In this document: positions 53,134-64,000 of the stretch, piece by piece
Numbering within the stretch: position 1 is the stretch's first letter
Layout of the letters: every line of letters begins with the position of its first letter
NCBI GenBank assembly: GCA_947458745.1
Contig: CANGYQ010000006.1
Coordinates: 62,001 to 126,000 of the forward strand
Origin: Bryobacteraceae bacterium
GTDB taxonomy: Bacteria > Acidobacteriota > Terriglobia > Bryobacterales > Bryobacteraceae
Length of the DNA: 64,000 bases
Direction: 5' to 3'
Position numbers and translations under genes: made by a program
Notes under the pieces: generated by a model
Databases searched by the model: none
What the model was told of the DNA's origin: nothing
The model's input: the letters and a program-made list of their open reading frames with translations, nothing else

Positions 53134-54978
53134 ATGATTGAAGAAAGCAGAAAAGTCCTGTTTCGGGAACATTTTCGCGACTATGTTGCATCAAAGGCTA
53201 TCGGCGAGTTTGACAGCCTGTCCGAAGTGCAGCGGTCCAAAGAGATGGCAATGTTCTTCGCTGAGAGAATTGTCTTGCCCAGAAATCCCAATCTCCTGCC
53301 GACAGTCGACGATGATTTGCGGAGGTGCGTTGTCGATGGGGCCAACGATCAGGGGGTAGATCTCATTTCCCGTGAACAGGGCGTTGTGCTTATTGTTCAG
53401 GCCAAGTACGCCGGCCAGAAAAAGATAGGCCACAGGACACCTGAATCCGCCGCTGACTTTGAATACTTCAGGAGCGTGTTGGACCGACTTCGTCGGTACA
53501 GGGAGCTCAAGATGAATCAATCGCTGAGAGAAGTGGCGGCAGAGATTGACTGGGAAAACGATCAGTTCAAGCTTTGCTACATCACTCTGCGAAAGGCGAC
53601 GAGCGATCAGACTGCACAGAGTTGGGTACCATTGCCAGTTGCTGATGTGCCTGACCTCGCGGATAGAACCGACCTTCAGTTTTTCGATGAAACTGGCTTG
53701 AACCTAGAGCTTCGAGATGCCCTTAGCATAGAGCGGAATGAGGAGATATCGGTCGAGCTCCGGTTCTCGGAGAATGAAGGTTCTGTTCCATATGTGCAGT
53801 TGTCCTCAGATGAAGGAAGGGCCTGCTACGTCGGGCGGGTTAGCGGTGCTCATCTCGCGGAGCTATTGGGGCGATACCGTCAACGACTATTTAGCTTGAA
53901 TATTCGAAACTACATCGGTGACACGGTCACGAATAAGGTAATAAAAAGGACCGCCGTCAATAACCCAGACGAGTTTTTCTTCTTCAACAATGGGATCTCT
54001 GCACTGGCGGAACGGGTTGTGCCTTCAAACGAGGATAGCCGGGTCCTTATCTGCCACAATCTCTCAATCGTGAACGGTGCCCAAACGGTTCGCTCATTAA
54101 AGAATGCACATGCCGAGGACAAGGAGGCGGCACGCAAGGCACATGTCTTGGTGCGGTTAACGGAGATTCAGACGAAGCGGACGAGTCAAGAGCAAGAGTT
54201 TCTTGATAATCTCACAAAGTTTAACAACACTCAAAACGCCATCAAAGTTTCAGACTTTCGTAGCAATGACAAAATTCAGTACGACCTACGGAGGAGATTC
54301 GCTAGTCTGCCAGCCATAGCGGGCCGACGGTTTACCTATAAGAATAAGCGCTCAGATAACGCCAAGGGCGGTGACATTGTAATCGCAATGGACGAATTCA
54401 CCAAGACGGTGTTCGCATTCTTGTATGGACCTGATGATGTATTCGGGGGAACGGCACATGTCTTCGATGCCACGAAGGGTGGCGGTTATGCGAGACTGTT
54501 CGGTGATTCGACCGGAGATATGTTGCCCGCCCTCAGCAATGATCTGTTTTCCTGGTATGCGGGGATATGGTTCTTGTGCGACTACGCAAGGCTTGAGTGG
54601 CGTGAGGAATCGCGGCGCACCCAAGAGCCAGCGATCGAGAGAAGATGGCTGTTTTACTATGCTCTTCACCAGTTCCTTGAGGCGGTGTATGGCGATTCTG
54701 CATCTTTAAGGAATGAGATTTGCCGCCTATCCCATCCGACATGGACCGCCCAAAAGGATTCCAGGTTAGGTTCTGTGATACGACGTCTCTCGAAGTTTGC
54801 ATTCCGTGCGTTGACTGCGAGCTATAAGGAAGCAATGAGTCAACCTGGATTCACGCACAGAAATTTCTTCCGCAAAGAATCGACGTTGATGTTGATTAGA
54901 AGAGAAGCTACCAGTATTTGGGATCTTGTCCAAGAGCATAGGCTCGACTATCTCTTGCGCGAGGAGGCCCAGTGGTAA
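53134..54978 (+). CDS. AIPR family abortive infection phage-resistance protein
   Basis: A 614-residue protein of the AIPR type. The N-terminal part (about 50-95) has VVDGANDQGVDLISREQGVV followed by LIVQAKYAG, resembling a PD-(D/E)xK nuclease core with Gln in place of Glu. The AIPR domain (about 230-500) has FSLNIRNYIGDTVTNKVIKR, NPDEFFFFNNGISALAE and LSIVNGAQTVRSLKNAH. The family is linked with abortive infection and often sits in restriction or defence islands. Here it stands alone. Codon use is rich in A/T-ending codons such as ATA and AGA, and G+C is visibly lower than in all neighbours, which points to recent transfer. GAGG 9 bases upstream fixes the ATG. Confidence 0.88.
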   Translation: MIEESRKVLFREHFRDYVASKAIGEFDSLSEVQRSKEMAMFFAERIVLPRNPNLLPTVDDDLRRCVVDGANDQGVDLISREQGVVLIVQAKYAGQKKIGHRTPESAADFEYFRSVLDRLRRYRELKMNQSLREVAAEIDWENDQFKLCYITLRKATSDQTAQSWVPLPVADVPDLADRTDLQFFDETGLNLELRDALSIERNEEISVELRFSENEGSVPYVQLSSDEGRACYVGRVSGAHLAELLGRYRQRLFSLNIRNYIGDTVTNKVIKRTAVNNPDEFFFFNNGISALAERVVPSNEDSRVLICHNLSIVNGAQTVRSLKNAHAEDKEAARKAHVLVRLTEIQTKRTSQEQEFLDNLTKFNNTQNAIKVSDFRSNDKIQYDLRRRFASLPAIAGRRFTYKNKRSDNAKGGDIVIAMDEFTKTVFAFLYGPDDVFGGTAHVFDATKGGGYARLFGDSTGDMLPALSNDLFSWYAGIWFLCDYARLEWREESRRTQEPAIERRWLFYYALHQFLEAVYGDSASLRNEICRLSHPTWTAQKDSRLGSVIRRLSKFAFRALTASYKEAMSQPGFTHRNFFRKESTLMLIRREATSIWDLVQEHRLDYLLREEAQW

Positions 54979-55038
54979 GCGTGGGGTTCTGCCTTGGTCG
55001 CTGAGGTCTTCAGTGGCGTCGCGTGAGTTGACCAGCCC

Positions 55039-56424
<1,386 letters not shown>

Positions 56425-56429
56425 CGTAG

Positions 56430-59400
56430 TTACTCCTTGGAAAGCGCCTCATCGAGATTCAGCACCAGGCTGGCTACCGCCATGTACGCCGCATGCTCCT
56501 GCACCGCCAGCGCCCCATTGCGCGGGGCGTCGCCTTGCGACAACAGCTCCTTGGCCAGCCGCGGGTCCGATTGGAACCGGTCCAGATAGTACGCCAGCGA
56601 CTTCTTCAATGTCCCGCGTTCAGCCTCCGTGGGCTTCCGCGCCAACACCCGCAAGTAGAGCTCATCGATCCGCGCCTCACCCGCCGACGCCGCCATCACT
56701 TTCTCCGCCAGCACCCGCGCCGCTTCCAGAAACGTGACGTCGTTCATCAGGTTCAGCGCCTGCAACGGCGTATTGGTGCGGCTTTCGCGCACCGTGCAAC
56801 TCTCCCGCAGTGCTGAATCAAAGGTCGACATGAACGGCGGTGCCGACGTCCGCTTCCAGAACGTATAGAGGCTGCGCCGGTAGAGCCCTTCGCCCTTGTC
56901 GCGCTCATAATCCTTGTCGCCCAGCTCCGACCACAAGCCCAGCGGCTGATAAGGCTTCACCGAAGGCCCGCCAATCCGCGGTGCCAGCAGACCCGCGGCG
57001 GCCAACGCCTGATCCCGCAGCATCTCCGCCGGCAGCCGGTAGCGTGGCCCCCGCGCCAGCAACCGGTTCTCCGGGTCGCGGCCTTCCAGCTCCGGCGTAA
57101 CGTTCGATTGCTGGCGGTAGGTGGCGCTCAGCAGAATCGTCTTCTGCAGCTTCTTCACGTCCCAGCCACTCTCGACAAACTCCGTCGCCAGCCAATCCAG
57201 CAAATCCAGATTCGCGGGCCATTCACCTTGCGATCCGAAATCTTCCACCGTCTTCACCAGGCCCGTGCCAAAGTACATTTGCCAGAACCGGTTCACCGTC
57301 ACTCGCGCCGTCAGCGGATTCTCGCGGCTGGTGATCCACTGCGCCAGCCCCAATCGATTGGGCGGCGCTCCCGCCGGCAGTGGGTGTAGCGCACCGGGCA
57401 CACCCCGCTGCACCGGATCACGCGGCCGGTCATAGCTGCCGCGGTCGAGCACAAACGTCGGCTTCGGTGCCGCGGTCTCTTCCATCACCATCACCGTCGG
57501 CACGCTCTCCAGATACGTGGCGTAGTTCAGCTGCGCCTGATGCGCCTCTTTCGCCGCCTGCCGCACCGGAGCGCTGGCGGCAGTGTCCAGATACGCCGCC
57601 CGCAGCTTCGCCGTCTCCGCGCTGGAACGGGTGGCCGCCCGGGCAAGCTCGCCCAAAGTGCGAGGAGTCGCCAGGATCGCCGCTTCTTCGTCCGTGATGG
57701 CGCGCCCATAAATGCGCAGCTCATCCAAATCACCCCGGAACTTCGCTTCCAGGTAACCGCCTCCACCCAACCGCAGCGGAGCCTTGGCCCGGAAGTCCTG
57801 GTTGATGGCGTCGAGAATAATGTTCACCGGCTCCGAACGGCCATTGATGAAGATCCTCACTCCGCTGGCCAACCGCGAGCCGTCATAGCTGATCGCCACA
57901 TGCTGCCATTCACCCTTGGGCACCGCGCGCACCGTCTCCAGCCGAATCGAATCATCCAGCCGCCGCTTGATCAGGTTCACCTGGAGCTTGCCGTTCTCCA
58001 GATAGACGCTCCAGCCTTCGTCGTCTGTCTTGTCCACCGCCCGCGTCACCACGGCCCCGGTCAGCGCTTCCGGCCGCATCCACAAAGCCACCGTGAACTT
58101 GTCGTAAAAGCCGTAGTCCGCCTGCTCGCCCAGCGTCTCCACGCGGGAGCCATTAAAATGCGCCGCTCCACCCACGCGGCCCGCCGCCGCTTCGTTCAGC
58201 CCGGCCCCAAACGCCAACCCCTCGCGGACTGACCAGTCAGCCTTGGTATCGAGCGTCTTCTGCCACGCCGCCTGCGCCAGCTCGATCTCCGGCAACATCG
58301 CCCGGAACCGCGATTCTGCCGCCTTCAGCCGTCCATCCAGCGACTTCAACTGCTGCTCTTGATCCGGCGTTGGCGCCTTCACGTAGGGCGGGGAATTGCC
58401 GTACTTCAGGTACCGCCCAATTTCCGGGATGCTGTTGAAGTAAGCGATGAACTGGTAAAAGTCGCGCTGTAGAATTGGGTCGTACTTGTGGTTGTGGCAG
58501 CGCGCGCAACCCACCGTCAGGCCCAGAAACACGGTGCTGGTGGTCTCCACGCGATCCACCGCATACTCGTTCAGATACTCCTCCGCGACGATGCCGCCTT
58601 CAGAGTTGCCGCGATGGTTACGATTGAAGCCGGTGGCGATCCGCTGGCTCAACGTCGCGTTCGGCAGCAGGTCTCCCGCGATCTGCTCCGTCGCGAACTG
58701 ATCAAACGGCTGATTGCGATTAAACGCCTCGATCACCCAATCGCGCCAGCGCCACATTACCCGCTCGGCATCGGTCTGATAGCCGTTGGTGTCCGCATAC
58801 CGCGCCGCATCCAGCCACCGCGCCGCCATTCGCTCACCATAACGGGGCGAGGCCAGCAACCGGTCGAGCAAGCGCTCATACGCATCAGCCGAGCCGTCCT
58901 TCTCGAAAGCCGCCACCTCAGCGGGCGTGGGCGGCAGTCCCGTTAAATCCAGCGTCGCGCGGCGGATCAGCGTCGCCTTGCCCGCCTCCTTCGATGCCGT
59001 CAGCCCTTCCCGCTCCAGGCGCTGGAGCACAAAGCGGTCAATCGCATTCCGCACCCTCCAGCCACTCTTCTCCGCTGGCAGCGCGGGGCGCACCGGCGGG
59101 ATCAACGCCCAATGCTTTTGCCATTTCGCTCCCTCACTCACCCAATCGCCAATCAGCTTCGCTTCCGGGTCCGACAGCTTGGACCCGGTAAAGACCGGCG
59201 GCATGCGGCGCGCCGGATCGTTGGAGCTGATGCGCCGCAGCAACTCCCCGGACTCAATCGCCTTCCGCGCATCCTCTTCACGATCCAACCGCAGCTTGAT
59301 CTTGCGTGCGGCGGCGTCGGGGCCATGGCAGGCATAGCAGCGGTCCGACAAGATCGGCCGGATGTCGCGGTTAAAGTCCGCGGCGGCGGCGGACAGCGAA

Positions 59401-59435
59401 GTCAATAGCGCGAATGAAAAGAGACAGCGGTTCAC
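56430..59435 (-). CDS. Cytochrome-c/DUF1549/LamG/DUF1553 (PSD1) protein
   Basis: A 1001-residue secreted protein. After a signal peptide comes the planctomycete-type cytochrome c (heme motif CYACHG, about residue 33), the DUF1549 domain ([43 protein letters not shown]-like [19 protein letters not shown]), a LamG-type lectin domain (about 440-600; [29 protein letters not shown]) and the DUF1553 domain ([32 protein letters not shown] region, [20 protein letters not shown]). The start is GTG at 59435 because it gives a clean signal peptide; a Met at 59501 is possible. It pairs with the DUF1501 gene and probably binds and oxidises or processes polysaccharides. Confidence 0.9.
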   Translation of the reverse strand: MNRCLFSFALLTSLSAAAADFNRDIRPILSDRCYACHGPDAAARKIKLRLDREEDARKAIESGELLRRISSNDPARRMPPVFTGSKLSDPEAKLIGDWVSEGAKWQKHWALIPPVRPALPAEKSGWRVRNAIDRFVLQRLEREGLTASKEAGKATLIRRATLDLTGLPPTPAEVAAFEKDGSADAYERLLDRLLASPRYGERMAARWLDAARYADTNGYQTDAERVMWRWRDWVIEAFNRNQPFDQFATEQIAGDLLPNATLSQRIATGFNRNHRGNSEGGIVAEEYLNEYAVDRVETTSTVFLGLTVGCARCHNHKYDPILQRDFYQFIAYFNSIPEIGRYLKYGNSPPYVKAPTPDQEQQLKSLDGRLKAAESRFRAMLPEIELAQAAWQKTLDTKADWSVREGLAFGAGLNEAAAGRVGGAAHFNGSRVETLGEQADYGFYDKFTVALWMRPEALTGAVVTRAVDKTDDEGWSVYLENGKLQVNLIKRRLDDSIRLETVRAVPKGEWQHVAISYDGSRLASGVRIFINGRSEPVNIILDAINQDFRAKAPLRLGGGGYLEAKFRGDLDELRIYGRAITDEEAAILATPRTLGELARAATRSSAETAKLRAAYLDTAASAPVRQAAKEAHQAQLNYATYLESVPTVMVMEETAAPKPTFVLDRGSYDRPRDPVQRGVPGALHPLPAGAPPNRLGLAQWITSRENPLTARVTVNRFWQMYFGTGLVKTVEDFGSQGEWPANLDLLDWLATEFVESGWDVKKLQKTILLSATYRQQSNVTPELEGRDPENRLLARGPRYRLPAEMLRDQALAAAGLLAPRIGGPSVKPYQPLGLWSELGDKDYERDKGEGLYRRSLYTFWKRTSAPPFMSTFDSALRESCTVRESRTNTPLQALNLMNDVTFLEAARVLAEKVMAASAGEARIDELYLRVLARKPTEAERGTLKKSLAYYLDRFQSDPRLAKELLSQGDAPRNGALAVQEHAAYMAVASLVLNLDEALSKE

Positions 59436-59648
59436 GGTTCGTCCGACATGATATCGAGTTAGCGCCTCCTTTGGGGTAGCCTCCTGAACAGTGGCGGTCA
59501 ATCAGCAGTCACCAAGGCCAAGCCCACAATCATCATCAGCGCCCCCAAATGCAGACCGAAGCCGTACCGAGCCGCGACCGCAAGGAAGCGGTCTGCCCTC
59601 CCAACGCACCGGCCCCCTCAGGTAGCGGCGTGCCGCCTCAAAACAGAA

Positions 59649-59695
59649 CCGGCCCGGCGCTGCCGAATCTTTTGCAATCCGCAGCGCCGGGCCGG
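59649..59695 (-). terminator. Strong terminator downstream of the second TonB receptor
   Basis: The arms 59649-59663 and 59681-59695 form a perfect 15-bp GC-rich stem with a 17-base loop. On the minus strand the stem is followed by TTCTGTTTTG. It begins about 29 bases after the receptor stop at 59724. The rest of the 288 bases between the two genes (59436-59723) shows no gene. Confidence 0.85.
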
Positions 59696-59723
59696 AGGTA
59701 AAGCCACCCAGATTGACGGTGGC

Positions 59724-62700
59724 TTAGAACTCCACCTTCAGCGCCATCTGCCACTGCCGCGGCACATAGTTGGCAAATGCGCCAAAGATGCGGCCCGCCA
59801 CACCGGGACAATCCACACAACCATTCGGATTGGCCAGATTGGTCCGATTGAGGAAGTTGAACGACTCCGCCCGGAACTGCGTGCGGATGCCTTCCTTGAT
59901 GGTGAAGCTCTTAAAGAACGACAGATCCATCTGCGCAAACGACGGGCCACTGATCATGTTGCGGCCAATCGTGCCGAACCTTGCTCGCTGCGGACGTTGC
60001 CAGGGGCCATCCACTTGGCCATTGGCGGTCAATGGTGCGGAAGCCGTCTTGAACCAGCCGAACTGGCCGGGGTTGCTCACCGTGTAGTCGCCAATCAGGT
60101 CGGGACGGCACCAGCCGGTGTCACGATCCGCATTGCAGTCGCGATAGCTGGGCGTGATCGGCTGGCCGCTCATCCAGTTGTAGGTGCCATTCATCTGCCA
60201 GCCTCCCAGCACCAGTTCGGCTGCCTTGGGGGCATTCGACAGGAACTTGCGGCCCTTGCCTACCGGGATCTCATACAGCGACCCGACAAAGAACACGTTC
60301 GGCCGGTTGTTGCTCGACGGGCCGCGCGCCAAGCGTGCATCGCGCGGATAGTAGGTTCCGTCGTAGTCGATGTTCTTCGAGAACGTATAGTGCGACATCA
60401 CCGACAGGCCGCTCGAAAAGCGCTTGTCGGCACGGATCTGAAGCGAGTGATAGTTGTTCGAAGCATCGCTGCCGTAGTAGCGCAGGTTCTGGGCCCAGCC
60501 AAACTTCTGGAAGAACGGCTTGCGCTGGTTGGTGGTCAACGTGCCAAAGCCATTGATGTCGGCCTGGTTGGGGTCGTAATCGCCACCCGTGCCCGCAAAC
60601 ACGTGCGTGCCCTTAGTGCCCACATAGGCCGCTTCCAGTGAGAAGCTGCCAATCTGGCGCTGGACGGTGAAGTTCCAGGCATCCACGGTGGGGAACCGGA
60701 TCGGGTTGGTGATCATGAAGGCCGTCACGCCATTCGGCAGCATGTTGAAGCCGTTGGGACCCTTGCGCTGAGCCGCCAGAATCGTGGTGGGGTTGAGGGG
60801 CGTCGGACCATTGGCCAGCGTAAAGACGCGGTCAAAGTTCTGCGCCGGCTGATCGGACTGGATGCCCAGTACCGGCAGATTCTGCGTGACGTTGTGGCCG
60901 AAGATCGAACCGAAAACGCCCAGGTTGTAGCCGCGCCCGTAACCGGTGCGGATGACCGTCTTCGAATTCAGCTGATAGGCAATGCCCAGGCGGGGCGCAA
61001 AGTTGGTCCAGGGTGCCGTGACGTTCAGGTCGCGGCCCACGCCATTCTGGCCCGCCACCATGATCTCGCCCGTGGTCGAATTCAGGAAGCCGCCATTGCC
61101 ATCCTCATTCACAAACTGCGGCCGGTAGATCTCCCACCGCAGGCCGTAGTTGATCGTCAACTTCTTGGTGATGCGCCAGGAATCCTGGGCGAAGAAGAAC
61201 CAGCGGTTCTGGGTTTCGCGCGCGTTCAGCGAATTGGAAACATAGCGCTCAAAGCGGGACACATCGCCCACCAGGAACGACGCCAACCCCGACCCGCCAC
61301 CCAACGGCCCCTGCGTGCGGGCCGCGTCGAAGTTCAGTTCGCCGGAACGGTGCCGGTCACTGGGCACGCGCAGGTTGTGGGCCTGGCGGATATCGCCGCC
61401 AAACTTGAACGTGTGGTTGCCTTGGATCTTGGTCCAGTTGTTCACGAACTGATACTGGTTCTCATCCTGGATCAGCGGGCAGTTGCAACCGTTCACGCCC
61501 AGCGCGTAGCCAAAACGGAACAGGTTGTTGCCGTAGCCGTTGATGAAGAAGGCGGGCATACCGGAATTGAAGTTGTCATCTGTGTTCAAACCCGGAATCC
61601 CGGCATCCTTGGCCGGTGCCGTGCCAATGCCATTGGGCTGGCCAAACACCTTGTACCGGAACCAGCCAAAACGGAAGTCCGTCAGCAGCGTCGGCTTCAC
61701 CGTGTAGTCAAAGCCGCCCGCAATCGAGTGGTTGCGCGAATCCGACTTGCCCGCATAGGCGTTGGTCGAGCCGGACGCATCCAGGCCCGGGCCTCCCGCC
61801 ACCAAGCCGAACGAGCCCGGCGCCAGCACCCGGAACTGCTGCATGCTGTAGCGGCCAAAGATGTGGAGCTTTTCGGTGGTGTAGTGATCGACGCGAGTGT
61901 TGATCGCTTCATCGTCGGATTTCACGCCGCCCGAAGAAGCAAAGTTCGGTTGATCGAGAACGGCATTGATGTTCGGGCCGGGAATCTGCCGCAGCAGCGC
62001 CTGGGCCTGCCCGGCCAAGCGGTTGGCCGGGATGATGTTGTTGGGGAACTGGGTACGCGTGGCGGGGGTGGCGCCGCTGGCCGGATCGAAGATATTCAGG
62101 TTCAGGGCCCGCAGGTCGCCCGCCCGCTCTTCCATCGTCGGCACGCGCAACAGTGCGCCGCCGCCGGTGTTGCGTCGCGTGCCCTGGAAGTCGCCAAAGT
62201 AGAACAGCTTGTTCTTCATGATCGGGCCACCGATTGAAGCGCCAAACTGGTTCCACTGCGTCAGCGGGATCAGGCGGCCATTGGAGTTGGGGATCACGCG
62301 GGATTGCGTGAACGGGTTGCGCGCCTGCAAGTGGTCATTGCGCAGGAACCAGAACGCGCTGCCGTGGATCTGGTTGGTGCCGGACTTCGTCTGCGCGCTC
62401 ACCACGCCCGCGCTCGCCACTCCAAATTCCGCGTCATAGTTGGCCGTTGTGATCTTGGCTTCGGTCACCGATTCCAGCGTGGGGTTAATGACAATCCAGC
62501 CCAGCACCGCATCATGGTTGTCCGTGCCGTCCAGCAGGTGGCTTGTCCCGGCGAAGCTCTGGCCATTCACCAGCATGCGGTACGAACCCTGCGGGTTCTC
62601 GGCAGAGGCCGCCGTCATGGAGGTGGGGAATGACACCACACCCGGTGTCATCAGCTGCAGGTTCGTGAACCGGCGGCTTAGGATCGGGAGATTGGTCACC

Positions 62701-63119
62701 GTCTTCTCGCTCCAGGTCGTGCTGACGTCACTGCGTTCCGTTTTCAGGATGCCGGCTTCGGAGCTGACTTCCATCGTCTGCGTCACGTCGCCCACCTGCA
62801 GCAGCAAGTCAATGCGCGTTTCCGTATCCACGGAGACGCCGACGTTTTCCTGATTCAACGCCTTAAAGCCAGCCGCCTCCACGCGGACCCGGTAACGGCC
62901 CACGATCAGGAACCGCTGTGTGAAGTTCCCGGATTCATTCGTCGTCGTCGTCGTGGCCACATCGCGGCCCGTATCCGTGATGGTTACCTTGGCCCCCGCA
63001 ACGGCGGCCCCCGTGGGGTCCACCACGGTGCCGACGATGGTGCCGTAAACGGCTTGTGAGAAGCCGGGAGAAACTGCAGCGATCGCCAAGACCGCGGCCA
63101 AAAGAAGTCTTTTCAACAT
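59724..63119 (-). CDS. TonB-dependent receptor, Oar-like (second copy)
   Basis: A 1131-residue outer membrane receptor. A signal peptide (about 1-22, cleavage near GFSQA) is followed by the carboxypeptidase-regulatory domain (TIVGTVVDPTGAAVAGAKVT), a plug with NLPILSRRFTNLQLMTPGVV and ITTANYDAEFGVASAGVVSA, and a long barrel (YTFSKNIDYDGTYYPRDARL). It ends in Phe (LKVEF). GGAGGGG 5 bases upstream fixes the ATG at 63119; the frame is open further but without a leader. It shares the fold with the receptor at 5.1-9.2 kb, though the two are different in length. The PSD1/DUF1501 pair lies downstream on the same strand behind a strong terminator. Confidence 0.93.
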   Translation of the reverse strand: MLKRLLLAAVLAIAAVSPGFSQAVYGTIVGTVVDPTGAAVAGAKVTITDTGRDVATTTTTNESGNFTQRFLIVGRYRVRVEAAGFKALNQENVGVSVDTETRIDLLLQVGDVTQTMEVSSEAGILKTERSDVSTTWSEKTVTNLPILSRRFTNLQLMTPGVVSFPTSMTAASAENPQGSYRMLVNGQSFAGTSHLLDGTDNHDAVLGWIVINPTLESVTEAKITTANYDAEFGVASAGVVSAQTKSGTNQIHGSAFWFLRNDHLQARNPFTQSRVIPNSNGRLIPLTQWNQFGASIGGPIMKNKLFYFGDFQGTRRNTGGGALLRVPTMEERAGDLRALNLNIFDPASGATPATRTQFPNNIIPANRLAGQAQALLRQIPGPNINAVLDQPNFASSGGVKSDDEAINTRVDHYTTEKLHIFGRYSMQQFRVLAPGSFGLVAGGPGLDASGSTNAYAGKSDSRNHSIAGGFDYTVKPTLLTDFRFGWFRYKVFGQPNGIGTAPAKDAGIPGLNTDDNFNSGMPAFFINGYGNNLFRFGYALGVNGCNCPLIQDENQYQFVNNWTKIQGNHTFKFGGDIRQAHNLRVPSDRHRSGELNFDAARTQGPLGGGSGLASFLVGDVSRFERYVSNSLNARETQNRWFFFAQDSWRITKKLTINYGLRWEIYRPQFVNEDGNGGFLNSTTGEIMVAGQNGVGRDLNVTAPWTNFAPRLGIAYQLNSKTVIRTGYGRGYNLGVFGSIFGHNVTQNLPVLGIQSDQPAQNFDRVFTLANGPTPLNPTTILAAQRKGPNGFNMLPNGVTAFMITNPIRFPTVDAWNFTVQRQIGSFSLEAAYVGTKGTHVFAGTGGDYDPNQADINGFGTLTTNQRKPFFQKFGWAQNLRYYGSDASNNYHSLQIRADKRFSSGLSVMSHYTFSKNIDYDGTYYPRDARLARGPSSNNRPNVFFVGSLYEIPVGKGRKFLSNAPKAAELVLGGWQMNGTYNWMSGQPITPSYRDCNADRDTGWCRPDLIGDYTVSNPGQFGWFKTASAPLTANGQVDGPWQRPQRARFGTIGRNMISGPSFAQMDLSFFKSFTIKEGIRTQFRAESFNFLNRTNLANPNGCVDCPGVAGRIFGAFANYVPRQWQMALKVEF

Positions 63120-63150
63120 AGATACCCCTCCAACTGAAAACGTGGCGTCT

Positions 63151-63180
63151 GTTATATCACAAATGGCCATCAGCCCCCAA
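63151..63180 (-). promoter_or_regulatory. Candidate promoter of the second TonB receptor
   Basis: On the minus strand TTGGGG (63180-63175) and TATAAC (63156-63151) are separated by 18 bases, about 32 bases before the ATG at 63119. The -10 element is good and the -35 weak. It begins directly after the stop of the upstream glyoxalase-fold gene. Confidence 0.4.
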
Positions 63181-63744
63181 CTAAGGAATTGAACTGCTGC
63201 GGGGCGGCCCAAACGTCGGCGGCCAATGGGCGTGGCCCAGCGTGGTGCCGTCCGGCATTCCACACCACGGTGCGTCTGGCTCTGCGAGAAGGTTCTCCAG
63301 ATCGAGCGGATCAACCGCCAGCGGCGATTCTGGCCGGTCCCCGCTCCATTGATCACCCGTCCGTCCGGCGGAGACCTCAATGCTGTGGCCATCGGGGTCG
63401 GTCAGGTAGAGCGACTCACCCACTAAGTAATCCGCCACGCCATCCAGCGGGTGGCGGATCGCGAGCAGGTGCCGGACCAACTGCGCCAGCGCGGCACGGT
63501 GTGGCAAGACAAGGGCAAACTCAGGCCGCCCGGGGCTGGCGGGCAGGCTCGGGCGGGCGCCGGGTTGTTCGGCCAAGTGGAGCAGCGCATGGCCTGGCAC
63601 ACCCAGCGTCGCGGAGCCGGCCGTAGCCTCCAGCACCGCTAGTCCCAATACGTGCTGATAGAAGTGGAGCGAGCGTTCCAGGCTGACTACGCCGAGGCCA
63701 ACCGGATCAATCGCCAGATCAGAAATGGTGCCCACGCCCTCCAA
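63181..63744 (-). pseudogene. VOC-family protein, CatE-like, probably truncated at its C-terminus
   Basis: A 187-residue protein with one vicinal-oxygen-chelate domain: VGLGVVSLERSLHFYQHVLG at the start, a metal-ligand-containing strand GHALLHLAE and LYLTDPDGHSIEVSAGR at its end. Then comes the linker of two-domain CatE/catechol 2,3-dioxygenase-like proteins (AVDPLDLENLLAEPDAPWCG and MPDGTTLGHAH), where the second domain would begin with GHVHL. Instead the frame leaves the family here (WPPTFGPPRSSSIP) and stops, and the TonB receptor gene starts 61 bases later. It looks like a gene cut short by a rearrangement; one domain may still fold. No frameshift restoring the second domain is visible. 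Confidence 0.7.
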
Positions 63745-64000
63745 TCTCGCATAGCTGATGGACGTGGGGCCTCTCGGTCGCCAGATTCACCCAATGACCG
63801 CCAGTGCGAGATGGCCTGTCCTGCCGGCGTTGTGGCGTCACTTACAGCAGACGCCACCCCAAAGGAACGGGGCCCACCGGAAGTTACTCCGGGGGCCCCT
63901 TCCGCTCGTGGGGCGGAACTTGTTGGGGAGATGATCTATGCGGGCTGATCTATCTCCATTTGATGGCTGCTCGGCAGGTCCCTCCTGCTGGTCCTGGGTC

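Noticed and set aside
60894..62237. Plus-strand frame of 447 codons over the second TonB receptor
   Set aside because: Antisense to a well-supported receptor; composition typical of a shadow frame.
63874..63903. GC-rich hairpin near the right edge
   Set aside because: The stem is strong but has no clear T tract on either strand and no certain gene to terminate.
63938..64000. Possible start of a plus-strand gene (MRADLSPFDGC) after a GGGGAG site at the right edge
   Set aside because: Only 21 codons are visible with no family likeness; a minus-strand gene end is equally possible.

Overview
The window reads as chromosomal DNA of an acidobacterium of the Bryobacterales/Solibacter type. The evidence is the G+C-rich, gene-dense sequence, two very large Oar-like TonB-dependent receptors with an N-terminal carboxypeptidase-regulatory domain, an acidobacterial-type VWFA protein, a PSD1/DUF1501 gene pair, many secreted oxidoreductases and isomerases with Tat-like leaders, and a NtrC-family regulator linked to MacB/LolD-type ABC ATPases. 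No rRNA, tRNA, insertion sequence, integrase or CRISPR array was seen. Coding density is very high and no stretch above about 300 bases lacks a gene.

Layout. 1-1.7 kb: the start of a membrane protein cut by the window edge, an orphan HicB-like protein and a coiled-coil membrane protein. 1.8-9.2 kb: a secreted Gfo/Idh/MocA oxidoreductase divergent from a GlgX-type debranching enzyme, then a TonB receptor. 9.2-14 kb: an ABC permease/ATPase pair of the SsuBC/TauBC type without a binding protein, a DinB-like protein, an exported mannonate-dehydratase-like protein and glutathione-independent formaldehyde dehydrogenase. 14.1-19.7 kb: a six-gene operon (HlyD adaptor, ABC ATPase, a 51-residue membrane ORF, second ABC ATPase, NtrC-type regulator, sensor kinase) preceded by a good sigma-54 promoter match and lacking any permease. 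19.8-28.3 kb: DapA-like lyase with a POT transporter, then a housekeeping block (apt, ispE, prs, L25/Ctc, pth, rpsF, rpsR, rplI, SDR).

28.4-43 kb: a HEAT-repeat protein, a coupled PHP hydrolase/glycosyltransferase pair, an SDR lacking the usual Tyr, a class 3 lipase, a secreted protein, GNAT, DUF5658, MBL hydrolase, amidohydrolase, AlkA-like glycosylase, VWFA protein, truA and a split biotin-dependent carboxylase. 43.1-53 kb: a Fur-family regulator, an FHA-GAF-SpoIIE phosphatase behind a 12-bp tandem repeat, a beta-CASP RNase-like protein, a GT-C membrane protein overlapping a DPP4-like peptidase, a FecR-domain protein and a sialidase-like protein. 53.1-55 kb: an AIPR-type abortive infection gene with clearly lower G+C, the likeliest recent import. 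55-63.7 kb: DUF1501 and cytochrome-c/PSD1 genes, a second TonB receptor and a truncated glyoxalase-fold gene.

The most notable structures are the permease-less ABC operon with its doubly coupled 51-residue ORF, and a family of REP-like palindromes (five units at three loci) lying between genes at 22.8, 45.2 and 50.5 kb. Functions rest on motif recognition by eye; no database search was run.
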